A stretch of DNA of 13,806 nucleotides from Kiloniellaceae bacterium (GTDB lineage Bacteria > Pseudomonadota > Alphaproteobacteria > Kiloniellales > Kiloniellaceae): contig JANQKX010000339.1 of the NCBI GenBank assembly GCA_028280915.1, positions 1-13,806 of the forward strand, written 5' to 3'. Below, piece by piece: positions 1 through 6,038 of the stretch (position 1 is the first letter of the stretch; the number at the start of each line of letters is the position of its first letter). The notes beneath the pieces are model-generated. The model searched no databases. It was not told the DNA's origin and saw nothing but the letters and a program-made list of their open reading frames with translations. The position numbers and the translations under genes are program-made.

Positions 1-1036
1 AGCCGATACATTCGCGTATATCCGCGATCCGGCCTTCCTGGATTTTTTTCGGCAGGAAAGGATCGGCAATGCTGGGGCGGGCCGCGCCGATCAAATCCAG
101 ACGCCCTTTTTTGATGGCCGCCACCATGCGGTCCGGACTCACGTAACGCCCGACGCCGACGACCGGCTTGGTGGTGACCGACTTGACAAAATCGGTATAG
201 TCGCGCTGGTAGTCTTCGGCGAAAAAGCGGGACATGCCGGAATCGTTGGCCCAGTCGCTCACGTTCACGTCCCATAGGTCCGGCAGGTCGGCCAGCATCT
301 CCACCACCTCGCGACCTTCGCTGTGCCACTGCAGCCCTTTGGGTCCCACCATTTCATCGACCGCGAATCGCACGGCGACGGCGCAGCGGTGCCCAACGGT
401 GTCCTTGGTGGCTTCCAGCATCTCCCGGAACAGGCGGACCCGGTTCTCCAGGGAGCCGCCGTATTCGTCCGTACGTCGATTGTATCGTGGCAGCAGGAAC
501 TGCATGGGCAGGGAAAGGTCGTGGGCCACATAAACATAAACAATGTCGCAGCCGGCCCGCATGGCGCGTTTGGCGGCATCCGCCTGCCATTTAATGACAT
601 TGCGGATGTCTTCCCGGTCGGCTGCCTTGGCCACGTAGGGCCCATAGTTCCAGTAGTGGGTTTGCGATGGCGCCAGGGGATACTCGCGGGTGAACTTGTT
701 GGCGGCCGATTTTCCAGCGTGACACAGCTCGACAGCGAAGAGGGCGCCGTGTTTGTGACAGGCCTCCGCCATCTTGGCCAGGAAGGGAATGTCGGCATCG
801 CTCGACAGCTTCATGTGCGGCGAGGGCGAGTGGTCGGCCGTGGGGTGGATCATGCACTCTTCGGTACACACCACCCCCCAGCCGCCCTCGGCCTTCATCT
901 CGCGATAAGCGATGGCGTGGTCGGGATAAGAAAATCCCATGCCGGTAGCGTGCGGTGCTTGGTAAAAGCGGTTCTTCGCCGTGACCGGACCAATTTTCAC
1001 CGGCTCAAAGAGGATTGCATAGGGGGAATTGGTCAT
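1..1036 (-). CDS. TMADH/OYE-like NADH:flavin oxidoreductase, N-terminal part (runs off left edge)
   Basis: The 345 residues visible form an FMN-binding TIM barrel of the old-yellow-enzyme superfamily, closest to trimethylamine/dimethylamine dehydrogenase, dimethylglycine demethylase DgcA and stachydrine demethylase. Visible motifs are NRFYQAPHATG (22-32), KAEGGWGVVCTEE (48-60), VYVYVAHDLSLP (166-177), YGGSLENR (192-199) and ARPSIADPFLPKK (319-331). It ends at IRECIG, the beginning of the CxGCxxC motif for a 4Fe-4S cluster. Compared with my memory of TMADH, catalytic-site Tyr169 and His172 are kept. The cysteine that covalently binds FMN (Cys30) is Ala, so FMN should be non-covalent, and substrate-bowl Tyr60 is Glu. 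The C-terminal FAD/NAD-like half (about 300 residues) lies outside the window. It starts at ATG 1036, 8 nt after the ThDP gene stop, with only a weak ribosome site, so it is probably co-translated. The substrate is unknown; the family also contains enoate reductases. Confidence 0.9.
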   Translation of the reverse strand, partial: MTNSPYAILFEPVKIGPVTAKNRFYQAPHATGMGFSYPDHAIAYREMKAEGGWGVVCTEECMIHPTADHSPSPHMKLSSDADIPFLAKMAEACHKHGALFAVELCHAGKSAANKFTREYPLAPSQTHYWNYGPYVAKAADREDIRNVIKWQADAAKRAMRAGCDIVYVYVAHDLSLPMQFLLPRYNRRTDEYGGSLENRVRLFREMLEATKDTVGHRCAVAVRFAVDEMVGPKGLQWHSEGREVVEMLADLPDLWDVNVSDWANDSGMSRFFAEDYQRDYTDFVKSVTTKPVVGVGRYVSPDRMVAAIKKGRLDLIGAARPSIADPFLPKKIQEGRIADIRECIG

Positions 1037-1044
1037 GGTCGTGG

Positions 1045-2742
1045 TTATGGCGTCGCCTCTGAATCGGCATAAAGATTGTCGAAGAGGGACACGGTGGGAA
1101 AGGCCGCCGGATCGGTGCGGACATCCAGCACCACGGGTTTGTCGATGGTGAGCGCCTCGGCAAAGGCGGACTCAAAGCCATCGGCCGTCTCGATGGTAAG
1201 GCCCACGCAGCCCGTGGCTCTGGCGATGGCGGCGTGGTCGATCTCATGAATGGGGATCGCCGCGGTGTGCCGGCCGAACTTGACGATTTCCGCGTCCCGC
1301 TGATAGCCCAGCACGCCATTCTTGAGCACGATGGAGATGGTACTCAGCTGATAGCGGGCGGCGGTCTCCAGTTCTGCCCAAACGTGGGCGAAGCCGCCGT
1401 CGCCGCTGATGCCCACGACCGTGCGATCCGGGTGGGCCAGCTTCGCCCCCAAGGTATAGGGCAGACCCCAACCGAGCCCGGCCAGCCCCCGCGGCAGGAT
1501 GAAACGGTCGCCGCACGCCTTGGCCAGGCCAAAGCCGGCCAGCCAGGCCGAGGAATAGCTGGCATCGGCCGCGAAGATCGTACCCTTTGGGGAAAGCCTG
1601 TTCAGCGTATCGGCAATACGCTCCGGCCGCACGCCCCGATGGTCGCTTGGCGGAATGCATTGCGGCAAGGGTCGCTTGGCAGGCAGATGCGCGGCCAGCC
1701 GCTCGGCCCTTTCTTTCCTCTCCTGGGGTGCCGACGATGCCCATAAAGCGGAGACCAGGGAGGTGAGAGTCTCGCGGGCATCGCCGACCAGGCGCAAGCA
1801 GTCGTAGTTTCTGCCCACCTCGATCCCGTCAATATCCACATGTATGAACCGGGACCCGTCCGAAAATAGTTGCCAACTATCGGTGCCGTTCTGGTTGTTG
1901 CGGGCGCCCACGAACATGACCACGTCCGCGGTCTCGATATAGCGCCGATGATCCCGGTTGGGCGCCATTTTGCCCATGAGATAACCCACCACACCAAGGG
2001 ACAGGTCATGATCTTCCCCTACGGCGCCCTTGCCCATCAAGGTCGTGCCTACGGGAAAGCCCCCTTCCGCCTGCAGTTTTTCGATCAGGCGCGCGGCGCC
2101 CGAGGAATGCACACCGCCGCCCGCGATGATCAAGGGGCGCCGTGCCGCGCTCAGCAAGTCCGCCGCGTTTTGGATTTTGTCGGCCGAGGCCACGGGACGA
2201 TCCAAGGGGAAAAGCGCCCGTTGGGATAGCGGGGTGGGCAGAGCCGGTGCTTCCTGCAAGAGCACACCGGCCGGCACCATTAAGACCGTCGGACCGGGGC
2301 GCCCCGTGACCGCGTGGGTCAGGGCAAGGTTGACGTAGTCATATACCCGGTCGGCGGATTCCAGGGTGCCGGTCCATTTGGCGCAGGAGGCGAACAAGGC
2401 CCGGTGGTCGTATTCCTGAAAAGCGTTTTTCTCCCGAAAGGCCAGATCCACTTCCTGCACGATGGCAAGAATCGGCGTCGATGCCTTCAATGCTTCGGCC
2501 AAGCCCGGCACCAAGAGGGTGGCCGCCGGCCCATTTTGTGCCGTCATGACCGGCACTTTTCCGGTCAGACGGGCATAGGCATCGCACATGGCCGTACCTG
2601 CGTTTTCGGTCCGAACATGAATTTGTCGAATGTGCGTCTGCTCGGCCGCAAGGTGTAGCGCGGAAGGCAGGCTCTGACCGACGAAGAGATCCACGCCGTG
2701 TCTTTCGAGATAGTGGACAATGGCTTCGGCGACGCTTGGCAT
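1045..2742 (-). CDS. ThDP-dependent enzyme, acetolactate synthase / benzoylformate decarboxylase superfamily
   Basis: This is a 565-residue cytoplasmic enzyme with the three-domain layout of the family: N-terminal PYR domain, central domain, C-terminal PP domain. The catalytic Glu that activates thiamine diphosphate is E46 (HVRTENAGTAMCDAYARLTG region). The Mg-ThDP motif starts at GDGG (447-450) and ends at N475. The central domain has the GGG VHSSGA stretch (208-216). Relatives make or break C-C bonds next to a carbonyl (acetolactate synthase, decarboxylases, oxalyl-CoA decarboxylase, the IolD cyclic dione hydrolase); I cannot assign one reaction. It is not obviously a biosynthetic IlvB: no small regulatory subunit gene lies nearby and the context is catabolic. 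ATG 2742 is chosen because AGGG lies 7 nt upstream; a GTG at 2763 would add 7 residues and has no such site. The flavoprotein gene follows after 8 nt, forming a two-gene unit. Confidence 0.9.
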   Translation of the reverse strand: MPSVAEAIVHYLERHGVDLFVGQSLPSALHLAAEQTHIRQIHVRTENAGTAMCDAYARLTGKVPVMTAQNGPAATLLVPGLAEALKASTPILAIVQEVDLAFREKNAFQEYDHRALFASCAKWTGTLESADRVYDYVNLALTHAVTGRPGPTVLMVPAGVLLQEAPALPTPLSQRALFPLDRPVASADKIQNAADLLSAARRPLIIAGGGVHSSGAARLIEKLQAEGGFPVGTTLMGKGAVGEDHDLSLGVVGYLMGKMAPNRDHRRYIETADVVMFVGARNNQNGTDSWQLFSDGSRFIHVDIDGIEVGRNYDCLRLVGDARETLTSLVSALWASSAPQERKERAERLAAHLPAKRPLPQCIPPSDHRGVRPERIADTLNRLSPKGTIFAADASYSSAWLAGFGLAKACGDRFILPRGLAGLGWGLPYTLGAKLAHPDRTVVGISGDGGFAHVWAELETAARYQLSTISIVLKNGVLGYQRDAEIVKFGRHTAAIPIHEIDHAAIARATGCVGLTIETADGFESAFAEALTIDKPVVLDVRTDPAAFPTVSLFDNLYADSEATP

Positions 2743-2769
2743 GTGGACACCCTGTTTCGGCACTAGGCG

Positions 2770-2787
2770 GTCGGCCTGCCGGCCGAC
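2770..2787 (-). promoter_or_regulatory. Leader hairpin upstream of the ThDP enzyme gene
   Basis: A perfect 7-bp inverted repeat GTCGGCC / GGCCGAC with a 4-nt loop lies 27 nt upstream of the chosen ATG (2742), within the 136-bp gap after the AraC gene. No T-run follows on either strand, so it is not a typical intrinsic terminator. It could be an operator, an mRNA stability element or chance in GC-rich DNA. The rest of the gap is AT-richer and probably holds the ThDP gene promoter; I could not identify convincing -35/-10 boxes. Confidence 0.35.
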
Positions 2788-2878
2788 GGCTATGAAAACG
2801 ATCGAGGGGAAAATTACTCAATAAATCGAAGCGCAACGTCATCTGATGCGAAGTCGAATTTGCAAAAATCGATTTGGA

Positions 2879-3892
2879 TCAAGCAGCGCTCACATTGATG
2901 TAGGGCCGCGCCTGCTCGCGTAGGAACCGGGCGCGGTATCCGCTCGGACTGACCTTCAGCACGCGCTGAAAGCTGCGCGAAAAACTGGACACGGACTGAA
3001 AGCCACAAGCAATGGCAATCTCGGTGATGTCCAGTTCGCTATAGATGAGCAGGCGGCGGGCTTGTTGCAGACGGATCCGAGTGTAGTGCTGCTTGGGCGT
3101 CTCCGACAGATAACGCTGACTCAGATACTCGAGCTGGCGCGCCGACACGCCCACCTCTTGGGCGATGTCCGCGATGCGCAGAGGGTCTTCCACATTGCAT
3201 TCCATCAACTCGATTGCCCTGCTGAGGATGGAATTCTTGCGCCACGGCGTGAACACGTGGTCATTGGGGATCGGCGTTTCGGAGGGGCGAATGCCCGAAT
3301 AGAGCATCTCGTTGACCACGGCGGTCGCCAGTTCCTCACCGAACTGATCATAGATGTAGGAGAGGGTCATATCCAAGGCGCCGGTGTGGCCGCCACAGGT
3401 CGCCAGGTGCTTGGTGATGGAATAAAGGCTATCGGTGATTTGAATATGGGGCCATTGCTCGCCGATTGTGGAGATCGTTTCCCAATGGGCCGAGATTTTT
3501 TCGTCGCCCACGATCCCCGTCTCGACCAGCAGTAGCACGCCCTGATCCACGGCCCAAATCATCGCGCCGTGCCGATGGTGCCAATTCAATGAGCTGAGGA
3601 TGGCGGGCTTCAGGTCCTCCGGCGGATCATAGCTGGCGGCGATCACAACGATGTCGCGCCGCTCGATCTGACTGATATCGCCCTTGACCGGAATGATCAT
3701 CCCATTGGTGGCTGTTACCGGCGTGCCATCCAAGCTGAAAAACTCGCATTGGAACAATTGGTTTCCGCTGAGCCGGTTCGTATGTCGGAACGGATCGAAG
3801 ATGTTGAGAACCGAACCGAGGGAAACGTTTTCCGTAACGATGAAAGCGACCTTTTTTGGCTCTTCCGATTGGCTTGAGCTGTTGATTTTCAT
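2879..3892 (-). CDS. AraC-family transcriptional regulator with GATase1-like (GlxA/GbdR-type) N-terminal domain
   Basis: This 337-residue predicted DNA-binding regulator has a DJ-1/PfpI-like (GATase1) fold at about 12-185 and two AraC-type helix-turn-helix motifs at about 223-323 (DPLRIADIAQEVGVSARQLE, then SELDITEIAIACGFQSVSSFSRSF). At the elbow where enzymes of this fold carry a nucleophilic Cys it reads WAVDQGVLLLVETG, with Asp116 or its neighbour instead, so the domain should sense rather than catalyse. That elbow and the ATCGGHTGALDMTL stretch (164-177) resemble GbdR and CdhR, which answer to glycine betaine/dimethylglycine and carnitine. The effector here is unknown. ATG 3892 is preferred because GGGAG lies 7 nt upstream; a TTG at 3898 is too close to that site. 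It probably controls the neighbouring operons and perhaps itself, through the repeats at 3969-4051. Confidence 0.92.
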   Translation of the reverse strand: MKINSSSQSEEPKKVAFIVTENVSLGSVLNIFDPFRHTNRLSGNQLFQCEFFSLDGTPVTATNGMIIPVKGDISQIERRDIVVIAASYDPPEDLKPAILSSLNWHHRHGAMIWAVDQGVLLLVETGIVGDEKISAHWETISTIGEQWPHIQITDSLYSITKHLATCGGHTGALDMTLSYIYDQFGEELATAVVNEMLYSGIRPSETPIPNDHVFTPWRKNSILSRAIELMECNVEDPLRIADIAQEVGVSARQLEYLSQRYLSETPKQHYTRIRLQQARRLLIYSELDITEIAIACGFQSVSSFSRSFQRVLKVSPSGYRARFLREQARPYINVSAA

Positions 3893-3968
3893 GGGCAAGC
3901 TCCCAAAAACCCAGGGCGCCGACTCCGACTTCCTTCTTTCTTCAAAGGGTTCGATGGATCGCGGCCCC

Positions 3969-3992
3969 TGTCATGCTTCCATAAGCGTGACA
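3969..3992. promoter_or_regulatory. 24-bp inverted repeat, candidate operator upstream of the AraC gene
   Basis: The arms TGTCATGCTT (3969-3978) and AAGCGTGACA (3983-3992) are complementary at 9 of 10 positions, with a 4-nt centre. The dyad lies 77-100 bp upstream of the regulator start codon. A possible weak minus-strand promoter overlaps it: a CTGACA-like -35 about 16 bp upstream of a CATATG -10 at 3991-3996. A protein bound here would plausibly control the regulator gene. Which protein binds is not shown by the sequence. Confidence 0.5.
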
Positions 3993-4021
3993 TATGCACG
4001 ACAGTCTGAATTTGTCAGTTT

Positions 4022-4051
4022 ACGAAATAAAATCCACAAAAAACGAAACAA
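4022..4051. promoter_or_regulatory. 21-bp-spaced direct repeat, candidate AraC-type binding site
   Basis: ACGAAATAA (4022-4030) and ACGAAACAA (4043-4051) match at 8 of 9 positions and start exactly 21 bp apart, that is two helical turns. Direct half-sites about 21 bp apart are the classic arrangement for AraC-family proteins. The site lies 130-159 bp upstream of the AraC-family gene, in an AT-rich stretch distinct from the GC-rich genes around it. This supports autoregulation but does not prove it. Confidence 0.4.
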
Positions 4052-4080
4052 GGTAGCCGAATGAGCCCTGACTGAAATGG

Positions 4081-4109
4081 AAAATCAACCACCGGGCCCC
4101 GACCGGAGG
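4081..4109 (-). terminator. Probable intrinsic terminator after the epimerase-like gene
   Basis: Just past the stop codon at 4113, the minus strand forms an imperfect stem (CC-A-CCGG paired with CCGG-A-GG, one A-A mismatch, 7-nt loop; 4089-4095 with 4103-4109). The T-rich stretch TTGATTTT (4088-4081) follows directly. The stem is short, so termination may be partial. It would separate the SDR/epimerase unit from the downstream regulator gene. Confidence 0.45.
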
Positions 4110-4112
4110 CTT

Positions 4113-5015
4113 TCATGCCTTGAAGTCCGCGAGGGCCGCCTTGAGCCCCTCTTCGAGGGAGTGGGGCCGCCAAGCGGGCAAAAGGTTGCGAAGGACCTGG
4201 TCGTCGCCCAAGGGTGTCTTGCGAAGGGGGGCGTGGTGGGGGGCCGGCTCCACGGTGCCGGTTGTGCCGGCGTTCAAAAGCGTTATGAACTCCCGGTCGG
4301 TCGTCAGCTCGGCGCTGATATCGGATACCAGGGCCGACGACACTTCCTGGAGCAGGGCGCACTGGACAAAGGCATCGGCTACATCGCCGATGTATTCGAG
4401 CCGGTGTTGCCAACGGCAGGGCAGAACATGATGGCGCCCGGCCAGGCAGGCTTCAATGGCGACATTGACAAAGGCTGTTTCGCCCACTTCCCGTCCCGGC
4501 CCGAAAACAATCGCCGGCCTCAGGCCGATGCTTCCCAGCCCGGTTAGGTGATGCCAGGTACCCGCGAACTCCTCGGCCCAGAGTTTAAAGCCACCGTAGA
4601 CGCTCATCAGCTGGTCCGTCTTATTGCGCCGCTTTGCGGCGACGCTGCTGCTGTAAACAACGTGGCGGACACCTTGTTCGCTGGCCGCGGCGAAGATGTT
4701 TGCATGACCGACCACATTGACCGACGCGCCCAGGGCCGGGTCCCGATCACAGGCGGGAATCAACAAGGCGGCCAGATGAACGATTGAGTCTGGCCGAAAC
4801 GACGAGACCGCCTTTTGGACGACGGCGGCATCGGCAACCGAGCCCTGCTGCCAATCGATCTGCTGGGCGATCCGATCGCCAAAGACCCGCCGTATCAAAG
4901 TGTCGTTTGGGGTCAAATCCAATGCCAGTACGGATCGTCCTTGCATTGCCAGCTTTCCCGCGACCCAGGATCCGATGAAGCCGGAGGCGCCGGTGATGAG
5001 CACCCGGGAAATCAT
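4113..5015 (-). CDS. NAD-dependent epimerase/dehydratase-like extended SDR
   Basis: This is a 300-residue soluble extended short-chain dehydrogenase. The Rossmann motif TGASGFIG (8-15) is at the N-terminus, with Asp33 at the end of the second strand, which favours NAD over NADP. The active site shows S122-S124 and Y140-x3-K144 (YGGFK). The family epimerises, dehydrates or dehydrogenates sugars and sugar acids; members such as uronate dehydrogenase make aldaro-lactones. That would fit the lactonase-like domains in the opposite operon, but this assignment is only inference. ATG 5015 overlaps the SDR stop codon as ATGA, with GGCGGA just upstream, so translation is probably coupled. Longer in-frame starts up to 5078 would lie inside the SDR gene and add 21 residues before the Rossmann strand; I reject them. 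Confidence 0.88.
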   Translation of the reverse strand: MISRVLITGASGFIGSWVAGKLAMQGRSVLALDLTPNDTLIRRVFGDRIAQQIDWQQGSVADAAVVQKAVSSFRPDSIVHLAALLIPACDRDPALGASVNVVGHANIFAAASEQGVRHVVYSSSVAAKRRNKTDQLMSVYGGFKLWAEEFAGTWHHLTGLGSIGLRPAIVFGPGREVGETAFVNVAIEACLAGRHHVLPCRWQHRLEYIGDVADAFVQCALLQEVSSALVSDISAELTTDREFITLLNAGTTGTVEPAPHHAPLRKTPLGDDQVLRNLLPAWRPHSLEEGLKAALADFKA

Positions 5016-5779
5016 CGTCCGCCGGAGACGTCGATGGGAAAGCCATTCACGTAAGCGGCCTCGGGCGAACACAGCCACAAGACCGCGGCGGCCACATCCT
5101 CCGGCTGACCAGTCCGCCCGATGGGCACGGTCTCTCGGGCCACCTCCCGGACCCGATCCAGCATGCCGGGCGTGGAAAAGATGTCCGTTTCAATGATGCC
5201 GGGCCGGAGGCTGCAGACCCTGATGCCCTGCCGCCCTACCTCCTTGGCCAGCGCCAAGGAAAAGGCGTCGATGGCGCCTTTGGAGGCCGTGTAAATCACG
5301 TCATGGGGCATGCCGCCCGTACGCGCAGCGGTGGAGCCGATGTTGATGATGACACCGCCGTCCCCGCCCCGCGAGGTTGCCATGCGCTTGACCGCTTCCC
5401 GGGCGCAGAGAATCGGTGCCGTCACGTTGATTCGGAATAGGCGCTCCACATGTTCGCGCGATACCTCGATAATGGGCCGCTCTAAATCAATGCCGGCGTT
5501 GTTCACCAGAACATCCACTCTGCCGAAGCTTTCATCAACCGCATCGAACAGGCCCAAGATGCCGGCCTCGTCATTCAAATCCGCCTGAACGGCGATCGCC
5601 GTGCCCCCATCGGCCTTGATATGGGAAACCAGCGCATGGGCCTGGTTGGCCGAGCGCGCATAGTTGACAACCACGGCGTATCCGTCCGCGGCGGCCTTTT
5701 TTGCAATGGCCGCGCCGATGCCCCGGCCGGCGCCGGTGACGATCATGACTCTTTGTGCGTTTTTGGCTAAGGCTGCCAT
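5012..5779 (-). CDS. SDR-family NAD(P)-dependent oxidoreductase
   Basis: This 255-residue classical short-chain dehydrogenase/reductase has every family landmark: cofactor motif TGAGRGIG (15-22), NNAG (93-96), Asn118, catalytic Ser149, Tyr163-x3-Lys167 (YTASK) and the PG turn (193-194). Arg42 in the NYARS segment after the second strand suggests NADP(H) use. It would oxidise or reduce a hydroxyl/keto group of the pathway substrate; which one is unknown. It is the first gene of the minus-strand operon and faces the transporter operon across a 259-bp spacer. ATG 5779 gives the usual family length. In-frame starts further upstream (to 5992) would add a 71-residue tail unlike any SDR and would run through the palindromic operator region, so I reject them. 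The ribosome site is weak (GAG). Confidence 0.92.
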   Translation of the reverse strand: MAALAKNAQRVMIVTGAGRGIGAAIAKKAAADGYAVVVNYARSANQAHALVSHIKADGGTAIAVQADLNDEAGILGLFDAVDESFGRVDVLVNNAGIDLERPIIEVSREHVERLFRINVTAPILCAREAVKRMATSRGGDGGVIINIGSTAARTGGMPHDVIYTASKGAIDAFSLALAKEVGRQGIRVCSLRPGIIETDIFSTPGMLDRVREVARETVPIGRTGQPEDVAAAVLWLCSPEAAYVNGFPIDVSGGR

Positions 5780-5908
5780 GAGCTCGACTTTGTGCTGGTT
5801 TCGGTTGAGCGAAAGGCAAAAGGTTACGCCGGTGGCCGAGGCCCGGTTTGTGTGATGCGAACGGGAATTGGCCCGACCCGAAAAGCTCTCGCTGCCGCCG
5901 ACAAGTGT

Positions 5909-5932
5909 CATCTGTTGCCCGGGCAAATGATG
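5909..5932. promoter_or_regulatory. 24-bp near-perfect palindrome, candidate operator
   Basis: The core TTGCCC/GGGCAA (5915-5926) is a perfect 12-bp palindrome. Beyond a 2-bp mismatch on each side the symmetry resumes as CATC (5909-5912) and GATG (5929-5932), giving 10 of 12 matched positions per arm. It sits centrally between the divergent operons. The shape suits a dimeric repressor or activator of the LacI or GntR type, yet no such gene is in the window. Confidence 0.55.
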
Positions 5933-5972
5933 TTTCGGGTTGGGAAAAGCACGCTTCGCATAACGAAACATC
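5929..5972. repeat. 9-bp inverted repeat GATGTTTCG ... CGAAACATC
   Basis: The arms at 5929-5937 and 5964-5972 are perfectly complementary, separated by 26 bp (35 bp centre to centre). The left arm shares GATG with the neighbouring palindrome. The right arm contains AACGAAACA, also present at 4042-4050 upstream of the AraC gene. It is therefore a candidate pair of half-sites for the local AraC-family regulator. Confidence 0.4.
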
Positions 5973-6038
5973 GCCGATGGTTGTCCCGCCAATCATGATG
6001 GGATCGATCCCTTGGATGACCGGAGATTGGCGAATTCA

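Larger units (their letters stand above)
5780..6038. promoter_or_regulatory. Shared divergent promoter/operator region between the catabolic and transporter operons
   Basis: These 259 bp separate the start codons of the minus-strand SDR and plus-strand permease genes, so promoters for both operons should lie here. I found no convincing sigma-70 box pair; CATAAC at 5959-5964 is a possible -10 on the plus strand without a well-placed -35. Two strong symmetric elements lie in the middle (5909-5932 and 5929-5972, listed separately). TGATGCGAA at 5853-5861 recurs at 2844-2852. I see no protein-coding gene or RNA gene in it. Confidence 0.6.

Noticed and set aside
323..1072. 249-codon open frame on the plus strand
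   Set aside because: It lies antisense to the TMADH-like gene, whose protein shows clear family motifs. The predicted product resembles no family and is a GC-driven shadow.
5780..5992. 71-residue N-terminal extension of the SDR protein
   Set aside because: It precedes the normal SDR start, has no family similarity, and would place the divergent promoter palindromes inside a coding region.
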